Below are positions 1 through 5,246 of a stretch of DNA of 7,172 nt, piece by piece (positions within the stretch are counted from its first letter, which is position 1; each line of letters opens with the position of its first letter). The notes under the pieces are model-generated. The model ran no database searches, had not been told where the DNA came from, and saw only the letters and a list, made by a program, of their open reading frames with translations. The position numbers were made by a program, and so were the translations under genes. This stretch comes from JAEUKA01 sp035340095. Lineage in GTDB: Bacteria > Myxococcota_A > Polyangia > Palsa-1104 > JAEUJZ01. The DNA lies in assembly GCA_035340095.1 (NCBI GenBank), contig DAORGN010000233.1:1-7172 (forward strand), in the 5' to 3' direction.

Positions 1-85
1 GATCGATGCCGCCGCAGCTTAGGGCCAGGCCCGACGCGCACAGGAGGGGAAAGAAACGCCGGGTAAGGGAAAGCTGTTTTTTCAT
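1..85 (-). CDS. Probable lipoprotein, N-terminal 28 codons only (runs off the left edge)
   Basis: Reading the minus strand from ATG at 85-83 gives an open frame of 28 residues to the window edge, beginning MKKQLSLTRRFFPLLCASGL. It has a lysine/arginine-rich start, a hydrophobic core around residues 11-22, and Ala-Leu-Ser-Cys at 21-24 followed by Gly-Gly. This is the layout of a signal peptide cut by lipoprotein signal peptidase, with Cys24 lipidated and the protein anchored in the envelope. The lipobox is imperfect, with Ala at -3 and Leu at -2 instead of the usual Leu at -3 and a small residue at -2. The start is supported by a GAGGTG Shine-Dalgarno sequence 6 bases upstream. The gene lies 127 bases downstream of the permease gene on the same strand. 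The mature protein is outside the window, so no function can be given. A type I signal peptide is the alternative. Confidence 0.72.
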   Translation of the reverse strand, partial: MKKQLSLTRRFFPLLCASGLALSCGGID

Positions 86-91
86 TGCTGA

Positions 92-97
92 CACCTC
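92..97 (-). promoter_or_regulatory. Strong ribosome binding site of the lipoprotein gene
   Basis: On the minus strand the sequence GAGGTG lies 6 bases before the ATG at 85-83. It is a near-consensus Shine-Dalgarno sequence at good spacing, and it is the main reason to accept the short edge frame as a real gene start. Confidence 0.75.
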
Positions 98-133
98 GTT
101 TGGGGAAAAACCCAGTTGCCTGACACGGGACAG

Positions 134-149
134 CCGAAAAATTTTTCGG
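134..149. repeat. Perfect 16-base palindrome CCGAAAAATTTTTCGG in the lipoprotein leader
   Basis: CCGAAAAATTTTTCGG equals its own reverse complement over all 16 bases. It sits between the permease stop (213) and the lipoprotein start (85), about 50 bases before that start. Such a symmetric site with an A/T core could be an operator for a dimeric regulator. In RNA it could fold into a hairpin with a 6-pair stem and an AAUU loop. It is not followed by a clear T-run on the minus strand, so a classical intrinsic terminator for the permease transcript is less likely. Confidence 0.5.
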
Positions 150-180
150 GGAGCCGGGTAGGGCGCGGACGAAGCGCGAA

Positions 181-209
181 TCGTTACAAAGGCGCAAAAA
201 TCGCGTCAA
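181..209 (-). promoter_or_regulatory. Possible promoter for the lipoprotein gene (weak -10)
   Basis: On the minus strand TTGACG (positions 209-204) matches five of six bases of the sigma-70 -35 box. Seventeen bases later comes TAACGA (186-181), which matches only the first two bases of the -10 consensus. Transcription from here would give a leader of roughly 90 bases containing the palindrome at 134-149. The location just after the permease stop is sensible, but the -10 is poor, so this is tentative. Confidence 0.2.
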
Positions 210-212
210 GCA

Positions 213-1457
213 CTAGGACGCGGAATCTGCATCGAGGGGAGAGACGGCGGGGAGTTTGCGCAGTGGAATGAGCAGTAGCAAAAACACCGCCGACAGCGCA
301 GTACCGAGGAGAAACGTCGCGCGATAGCCGATGTGGGTGGCCATCACGCCGGCGAAGAGTCCGGTCGGCATCTTGCCGAGCACTTCAATGCTGGCGAGCA
401 CGGTGTAGTGACTGGCGCCGATCCGTTTGTCGACCCGCATCATCATGAACGCGAACATCGCGGTGGTCAGGGCGCCACCGGCAAAGTGTTCGGCGAGCGA
501 CACCCCGAGGATGTCGGCAGGAAGCGGCGGCGACAAAAACGTCAGGTAACACTCGCCACCCATGGCAGCGACGCGCAAAAGGCTGGTCAGCGCGACGGCG
601 GTCAGGATGGGCAGTCGACTGGCAAAAAAACCGCCGGTCAGCGACCCGAGGGTCGATGCCACCATGCCCCAAATCCCGAGCCAGCCGCCGATTTGTGCCG
701 GGGTATAGCCGCTGTCGATGAGAAACGAGGAGTAGAGCGCGTCGACCAGGGTTTCGCCGATTTTGTAGGTGCCGACAAACAGGATGAGCCAGCGTCCGGC
801 GGGGCTCTGGAGCTGACGGCCCAGCGTCGCGAGGATGTCGGCCAGGTGCTGCTGAACGTGGCTGGCCTCGGGTTTCACTTTCGGTTCGCGCAGGGTCAAG
901 ACCGCCAGCAGCACGACGACGACAAGCGCCGCGAGGGCAAACAGCATGCCGCGCCAGCCGATGCTGGCTGAAGCGCGCAGAAGAACTCCGCCACCGACGA
1001 GCATCCCGATCTTGTAACCGACGACCTGGGCGACGTTGGCGCCGCCTACCTGCTGGCCTTTGAACAGATCAATCGCCAGTCCGTCGACGGCAATGTCCTG
1101 GGTCGCGGTGAGGATGTTCATCAAAAACACCAGCGCAATCAGGGTCGGCAAGCTGACGTGCGGCGGCACGAACGCGGCGGCGACAAACACCAAGGCGAGC
1201 AAAAGCTGGAGCGGCACGATCCACGACTTGCGGCGGCCAAAGTCGGGCAGGCCGTAGCGGTCGACAAGCGGTGCCCACAGCGCTTTGAGCAGCCACGGTG
1301 CCGCCAGGCCGCGCGAAAGACCGATCTTGGTCAGCGACAGACCCGCCTGGCGCAAAAAAGCCGACAGCTCTTTTTGAAAGCCGAACGGCAGGCCTTGGGC
1401 AAAGTAGAGCAGAAATAGAATCGCGAGATTGCGACGCGCCGGAGGAGAGCCGCTCAC
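213..1457 (-). CDS. AmpG/SLC33-type major facilitator permease
   Basis: This encodes a 414-residue, largely hydrophobic inner-membrane protein with about 12 predicted membrane helices. The first is at residues 11-28 and the last at about 380-398. Hallmarks of the AmpG/acetyl-CoA-transporter branch of the major facilitator superfamily are visible: KALWAPLVDRYG at 58-69, the GRRKSW loop at 74-79, and TQDIAVDGLAIDLF at 119-132, which is the family's most typical stretch. Known members import anhydro-muropeptides (AmpG) or carry acetyl-CoA (SLC33A1), and the MFSD3-like branch has no firm substrate. At 414 residues it is shorter than E. coli AmpG (about 490) and lacks its extra C-terminal helices, so the substrate cannot be assigned. 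The start is GTG at 1457, since an in-frame TAG lies 12 bases upstream. It begins 18 bases after the pip stop, so the two genes are very probably co-transcribed. Confidence 0.85.
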   Translation of the reverse strand: MSGSPPARRNLAILFLLYFAQGLPFGFQKELSAFLRQAGLSLTKIGLSRGLAAPWLLKALWAPLVDRYGLPDFGRRKSWIVPLQLLLALVFVAAAFVPPHVSLPTLIALVFLMNILTATQDIAVDGLAIDLFKGQQVGGANVAQVVGYKIGMLVGGGVLLRASASIGWRGMLFALAALVVVVLLAVLTLREPKVKPEASHVQQHLADILATLGRQLQSPAGRWLILFVGTYKIGETLVDALYSSFLIDSGYTPAQIGGWLGIWGMVASTLGSLTGGFFASRLPILTAVALTSLLRVAAMGGECYLTFLSPPLPADILGVSLAEHFAGGALTTAMFAFMMMRVDKRIGASHYTVLASIEVLGKMPTGLFAGVMATHIGYRATFLLGTALSAVFLLLLIPLRKLPAVSPLDADSAS

Positions 1458-1468
1458 CCTCCTATCCT
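1458..1468 (-). promoter_or_regulatory. Double purine-rich ribosome binding site abutting the permease GTG start
   Basis: Just before the GTG start the minus strand reads AGGATAGGAGG. The perfect AGGAGG touches the start codon with no spacer, which is too close for normal use. The upstream AGGA is 7 bases away, which is a good distance. An in-frame TAG excludes an earlier start, and no ATG follows within the first membrane helix, so GTG with the distal AGGA is the best reading. Confidence 0.5.
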
Positions 1469-1475
1469 AGCGTGC

Positions 1476-2477
1476 TTAGGCGGATTTTTTGGCAAGCTTC
1501 ATGCGCTCGGTGGCTTCGATCAAGCGGTGGGTGATGCCCGGTTCGGTGGCCGAGTGGCCGGCGTCGTTGACGATGAAAAAGTCGGCGTGCGGCACGGCGC
1601 GGTGGAGCAAATACGCCGATTCCATCGGACACACCAGGTCGTAGCGCCCCTGGATGATCACCGTCGGAACTTTGCCCAAGCGATGCGCGTCGGTGAGGAG
1701 CTGGCCATCGTGCGCAAAGAAGCCGTCGTTTACGAAATAGTGCGACTCGATGCGGGACAGCGCATACGCGAAGCTGCTTTCGGCAAAACGCGCGATGACG
1801 TGCGGGTCGGGCAGAAGCCGGCTCAGGCACGCTTCCCAGCGCGCAAAAGCGACGGCGGCGGACTGCTGCACAGCGCGGTCGGGTCCGTGCAGCCGGCGGT
1901 GATACGCAGCGAGCAGGTCGCTCTGTTCGTCCTTGGGGATGAACGACTTGAAGTCATCCCACGACTCGGGGAACAGCATGCTGGCGCCTTTGCGGAACAG
2001 CCAGTCGATTTCGTTTTTGGTCAGCAAGCAGATGCCGCGGACGATCAGGCCGCAGACCTGCTCTGGGTGCGTTTCGGCATAAGCGAGCGCGAGCGTACTG
2101 CCCCAAGAACCCCCAAATACCACCCACTTATCTATGTGAAGGTGCGCACGCAGTTTTTCGATGTCCGCGACCAGATCCCAGGTGGTGTTGTCTTCCACGC
2201 TGGCGTGAGGCCGACTGCGCCCGGCGCCGCGCTGATCAAACAAGATGATCCGGTAGTGGCGCGGGTCGAAAAACCGTCGCTGGTTGGGTTCGGTGCCGCT
2301 GCCTGGTCCGCCGTGGATAAACAGCACCGGCTGGCCTTGCGGATTGCCGCTCTCCTCGAAATACAGCTCGTGAAGGGGCGACACGCGCAGGAAGCCTGTG
2401 CGGTACGGCTCGTGCAGCGGGAAGAAGGTCAGGAGGGTGCTGGGAGTCGTCGCAGCTGGCAAAGGGCTGGGTGTCAT
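1476..2477 (-). CDS. pip: Prolyl iminopeptidase (proline aminopeptidase), S33 family
   Basis: This encodes a 333-residue alpha/beta hydrolase that removes N-terminal proline from peptides (EC 3.4.11.5), probably in the cytoplasm as no signal peptide is seen. The oxyanion-hole segment HGGPG is at 55-59 and DQRGAGRS at 81-88. The nucleophile elbow GGSWGS at 122-127 places the catalytic serine at 124. GRYD at 277-280 gives Asp280, and AGHS at 306-309 gives His308. All three catalytic residues are present. Length is close to the usual 310-320. The extra residues are a Pro/Thr/Ser-rich start before the conserved FPLHEPY at 19-25. The ATG at 2477 is preferred because extending the frame upstream would run into mscS and give a low-quality serine/arginine-rich sequence. 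No good Shine-Dalgarno sits before this ATG (AAGG is about 20 bases away), so the exact start is less certain than the function. Confidence 0.93.
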   Translation of the reverse strand: MTPSPLPAATTPSTLLTFFPLHEPYRTGFLRVSPLHELYFEESGNPQGQPVLFIHGGPGSGTEPNQRRFFDPRHYRIILFDQRGAGRSRPHASVEDNTTWDLVADIEKLRAHLHIDKWVVFGGSWGSTLALAYAETHPEQVCGLIVRGICLLTKNEIDWLFRKGASMLFPESWDDFKSFIPKDEQSDLLAAYHRRLHGPDRAVQQSAAVAFARWEACLSRLLPDPHVIARFAESSFAYALSRIESHYFVNDGFFAHDGQLLTDAHRLGKVPTVIIQGRYDLVCPMESAYLLHRAVPHADFFIVNDAGHSATEPGITHRLIEATERMKLAKKSA

Positions 2478-2503
2478 TAGGTAAAGCGTGGCAGTTTTAC
2501 CTT

Positions 2504-2519
2504 GGGAAGTCAAATTCCC
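2504..2519. repeat. Short inverted repeat in the mscS-pip gap
   Basis: GGGAA, six bases, then TTCCC form a perfect 5-pair stem in the 61-base gap between the mscS stop and the pip start. A second small inverted pair, GTAAA (2481-2485) and TTTAC (2496-2500), lies closer to pip. Neither is followed by a T-run on the minus strand, so neither is a classical terminator. They could slow transcription, protect an mRNA end, or be chance. Confidence 0.25.
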
Positions 2520-2538
2520 GTTATGGGCATTGCAAAAA

Positions 2539-4173
2539 TTATCTGCCAGAAGAGGGCGGGGCGCTGGCTTTGGCAAACGCTGGGGTCGCGCCAAACTGCT
2601 CGATGACTTCCAAAATCTGGAGCAGAAGTTCCTGGCGCGCTTCGAGGAACTGATCCTGCTCGGTGACTTGGAACCAAGCGGTGATCTCGACGGGCAGGGT
2701 CGAATCGGTAAGGCCAGTAAAGTGGACGCGCACGACATCGGGCCAGACCTTGGGATGGCTGCGCACGCACTTGACGAGCGCGTCGCGAAGGTTGCGCAGA
2801 CCGGCGGGCTTGAGCGCGCAAACGACGGAAAGCGACAGGAAAAAACGGGTGCGGTCGCGGGCGGCAAGGGTTTCGATCTGCATGTCGGCGACTTTGCCGT
2901 TGGGAATGGTGACGACCGAGCGATCGGCGGTGCGGACGCGGGTCGATCGCATGCCGATTTGTTCGACGATGCCGGTGACGTCGCCGATGCGGACTTGGTC
3001 GCCGACGCGGATCGACTGGTCGATGCTCAGCGTGACGCTGCCAAAGAAGTGCTCGAGGGTGTTTTTTGCGGCGAGGGCGACGGCGAGACCGCCCAGACCC
3101 AAGCTGGCCATCACGCTGGTGAGCGACAAGCCAAGCTCAGACAGCGCAATCGCGGCGGCAATCGCGGTCAGGCCAATCCCGATGAGCTGCCGGATGAGCG
3201 GAAGAATGCCGCGCAGTCCAGGCCGCGCTTCGAGCCACTCCAGAAGGCGGGCGCGGGTGGTCAGCACGTCGGCGATGCGCCAGGCGATCCAGCAGATCGA
3301 CACTTCCATCGCGATGTGGGTGATCGCGCGGAAGGGCTGCTCGACGGTGGGCGTCAGATACAAAAGCGGCAGAAGCAGAAGCGCAAACAGCGCGCCAAAC
3401 AAAAGCCACAGTGGTCCGCGCTGGCGTTCCAGCATCGCCAGCCACAGCTCGTGGTTGCGCAGCAGCTTGCGCAAAAGCGGACGCAACATCACCGACAGCG
3501 CAATCCCGCCGAGTCCGCTCAGAATCAGCAAAAACGGCAGCGCCAGCCACTGCCAGTAAGCCAGCCCGAGCGGCCCGCGGTTTAGGAGCGCTTCGGGCAG
3601 GGTTTCCAGCACAAAGTGGTCTTCGAGCCGCTCGTACCACGCATCAATGCGCGCCACCGTCGCGGGTGAAAACACCCAGCGGCGCTGACCCGGCGTACCT
3701 TGCCGCTGGAGCCGGATCGTTTCCGAACCGAGCGGCATGTCGATGCGCCCGATCACATCCTGGTGCTTGAGCCCATCGGTCTGGTTGCCCGCCGGCAGAT
3801 CGGACACTTTCGCAAGCTCATCGGGGCTGGTGTTCATCCGCCGCTCGATCACCAGCGCGAGCCGACGCGCCTTTTCCGCCCCATCACCGACGTTGGTCGA
3901 CGAAACCGGGATCGCTTCGGCGGCTTTGAAATAATCCCCGGCGCTGGTTTGGGCCAAAAATCGCTCGAGCGCCCGGCGCGGCGTGTCCTGGTCGCTTTCG
4001 GCTTCTTTGTCGTCTTCGCTGTCCGGATTGATCGCGGCGTAGGTCGGAACAGGCGCGGCGGCAGGCGTTTTTTCGGCGGCGACGCTCCCGGAAAGCAAAA
4101 ACAACATCGCCAGGCTTGCGAGGATCGCGCACCGGGCGGGGGCGGGACGGACTGTGCGGACACAACTTTGCAT
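2539..4173 (-). CDS. MscS-family mechanosensitive ion channel with periplasmic N-terminal domain
   Basis: This encodes a 544-residue inner-membrane channel of the small-conductance MscS type, which opens under membrane tension and releases solutes on osmotic downshock. Residues 1-33 form a signal peptide with a likely cut after Val-Ala-Ala. An acidic linker (50-64) and a soluble, presumably periplasmic domain (about 65-190) follow. Membrane helices lie near 205-230, 254-274, 285-302 and 325-345. The pore helix region runs 350-382 and contains SLGLGGLAVALAAKNTLEHF, with the small-residue glycine/alanine pattern of MscS TM3. The beta domain follows at about 383-435, with RVGDQVRIGDVTGIVEQIG and the VTIPNGKV strand, then the C-terminal alpha/beta domain to about 525. 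It is about twice the length of E. coli MscS (286). ATG at 4173 is chosen because it starts the signal peptide directly; the preceding GGGA is a weak ribosome binding site at 10 bases. It is the first gene of the mscS-pip-permease group. Confidence 0.92.
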   Translation of the reverse strand: MQSCVRTVRPAPARCAILASLAMLFLLSGSVAAEKTPAAAPVPTYAAINPDSEDDKEAESDQDTPRRALERFLAQTSAGDYFKAAEAIPVSSTNVGDGAEKARRLALVIERRMNTSPDELAKVSDLPAGNQTDGLKHQDVIGRIDMPLGSETIRLQRQGTPGQRRWVFSPATVARIDAWYERLEDHFVLETLPEALLNRGPLGLAYWQWLALPFLLILSGLGGIALSVMLRPLLRKLLRNHELWLAMLERQRGPLWLLFGALFALLLLPLLYLTPTVEQPFRAITHIAMEVSICWIAWRIADVLTTRARLLEWLEARPGLRGILPLIRQLIGIGLTAIAAAIALSELGLSLTSVMASLGLGGLAVALAAKNTLEHFFGSVTLSIDQSIRVGDQVRIGDVTGIVEQIGMRSTRVRTADRSVVTIPNGKVADMQIETLAARDRTRFFLSLSVVCALKPAGLRNLRDALVKCVRSHPKVWPDVVRVHFTGLTDSTLPVEITAWFQVTEQDQFLEARQELLLQILEVIEQFGATPAFAKASAPPSSGR

Positions 4174-4280
4174 CGTTAGAGCATCCCGAAAGAGCCGGCA
4201 AAGCTCAATCCCATGGTCAATTCCGTCGGACACTTGCAGGCCAAGTGACGTCGGCGAGCCGGCTTGCGATAGTGGGGCGG
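4174..4280. other. Divergent intergenic region between the channel and glycosyltransferase genes
   Basis: These 107 bases separate two divergent genes and should hold both promoters. On the minus strand TTGACC (4220-4215) matches five of six -35 bases, but no fair -10 lies 16-18 bases further on. On the plus strand TTGCAG (4234-4239) and GATAGT (4268-4273) are too far apart to pair. GGGG at 4274-4277 may act as a short-spaced ribosome binding site for the gene at 4281. I see no clear sigma-70 promoter, so transcription may use another sigma factor or a divergent consensus. Confidence 0.35.
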
Positions 4281-5225
4281 ATGTGGCGCGGGTCTGCGGA
4301 AACGGCTTTGTGGGTGGTGACGACGTACTTCAACCCGGCGGGGTATGCAGCGCGGCGGCACAACCACCAGCGTTTTTGCGCCGCGCTGGGCGCCGTGCCG
4401 TGTCTGACCATCGAGTGTGCCGAGCGCGACCGCACATTTGAGCTGGCACCAGGCCCAAACGTCGTGCAAGTGCGGGCAGCCGATACGCTGTGGCACAAAG
4501 AGCGGCTCATCAACTTGGCGCTTTGCCGGCTGCCACCAAGCTGTCGGTTTGTCGCGTGGGTCGATGGTGATGTGCTGTTTGAAAATCCGGACTGGCAGAA
4601 GCACGCGATGGAACTGCTGGGGGACAAGTGCGCGGTGCAGCTCTTTTCCGACGTGGCGCTTATGCCGTCGCCGCTGGCGGCGCAGCACGACGAAAAGCCG
4701 CAAGTGGTCGATGGTTTTGCCGCAAAGACAAGCCGCGATCCGGAATCACTGCGCGCTGGGCGATTCGATGCCCACGGCCACAGCGGCTTTGCCTGGGCGA
4801 TGCGCCGCGACGTGCTGTCCGAAGTTGGTCTTTATGACGCCTGTATCGTCGGCAGCGCGGATCATGTGATGGCGCATGCACTGCTCGATGGGCCTTTTGC
4901 GACATGTGTGACACGGCTTTTGGGCCTGGGGACGCCGCATCATCGCCACTTTGTCGCCTGGGCCGATCGTCTGCGCGCGTCGATTGGTCAGCGTCGGCTG
5001 GCGGGAATTGGCGCTGTACCGGGGCGGATTTTGCACCTGTGGCACGGATCGATCGCCGACCGTCGCTACTTCGATCGCAACCAGCGTCTTCTGCGGCTGG
5101 GTTTTGACCCGCGGGTTGATCTGCTGGACGAACCGGGACAGCCGTGGCGACTGCGGGATCCAGGCGGCGAGCTGGCGGCGTTTTTGCGTGACTATTTTGC
5201 GCAGCGCAACGAAGACAGTCTGTAG
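4281..5225 (+). CDS. Probable GT-A-fold glycosyltransferase, orphan
   Basis: This encodes a 314-residue soluble protein without signal peptide or membrane helix, so it probably acts in the cytoplasm. It opens with a strand WVVTTYFNP (11-19), typical of the nucleotide-sugar site of GT-A enzymes. FVAWVDGDVLFENP (90-103) follows, in which Asp-Gly-Asp at 95-97 fits the metal-binding DxD motif. WHKERLIN at 71-78 resembles the segment that precedes the DxD in this fold. GHSGFAWAMRRDVLSEVGLYD at 166-186 matches the acceptor-side pattern G-x-x-W-A-x-x-R-x-x-x-x-x-x-G-x-x-D. GSADH (191-195) lies where many family members have an acidic catalytic motif. A C-terminal HLWHGS (252-257) with RRYFDRNQRLL and FDPRVD looks like a conserved subfamily signature. 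Donor and acceptor are unknown. The start could also be GTG at 4272. No sugar-biosynthesis genes lie nearby. It uses TTT for 12 of its 15 phenylalanines. Confidence 0.72.
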   Translation: MWRGSAETALWVVTTYFNPAGYAARRHNHQRFCAALGAVPCLTIECAERDRTFELAPGPNVVQVRAADTLWHKERLINLALCRLPPSCRFVAWVDGDVLFENPDWQKHAMELLGDKCAVQLFSDVALMPSPLAAQHDEKPQVVDGFAAKTSRDPESLRAGRFDAHGHSGFAWAMRRDVLSEVGLYDACIVGSADHVMAHALLDGPFATCVTRLLGLGTPHHRHFVAWADRLRASIGQRRLAGIGAVPGRILHLWHGSIADRRYFDRNQRLLRLGFDPRVDLLDEPGQPWRLRDPGGELAAFLRDYFAQRNEDSL

Positions 5226-5246
5226 CTTGTGCGGCGCAGGCGGCGT

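Noticed and set aside
1527..2480. Plus-strand open frame (317 codons) opposite pip
   Set aside because: Antisense to prolyl iminopeptidase with a complete catalytic triad; its composition and lack of any motif mark it as a shadow.
2504..2519. Intrinsic terminator between mscS and pip
   Set aside because: The stem is only 5 pairs and no T-run follows on the transcribed strand.
2478..2867. N-terminal extension of the pip frame by 130 codons
   Set aside because: It would overlap the conserved C-terminal domain of mscS and gives a Ser/Arg/Pro-rich sequence unlike any prolyl iminopeptidase; ATG at 2477 gives the normal length.
2488..3585. Long plus-strand open frame (365 codons) opposite mscS
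   Set aside because: It lies wholly antisense to a gene with clear MscS motifs, is rich in Arg/Gly/Gln/Asp, has no recognisable domain, and is the kind of shadow frame common in GC-rich DNA.
4174..4233. Upstream GTG start for mscS at 4233
   Set aside because: It would put 20 residues with several acidic ones ahead of a well-formed signal peptide, and no ribosome binding site precedes it.
4116..4280. N-terminal extension of the glycosyltransferase to ATG 4116
   Set aside because: It would overlap the signal peptide region of mscS and add a basic, motif-free segment; the GT-A first strand begins right after ATG 4281.
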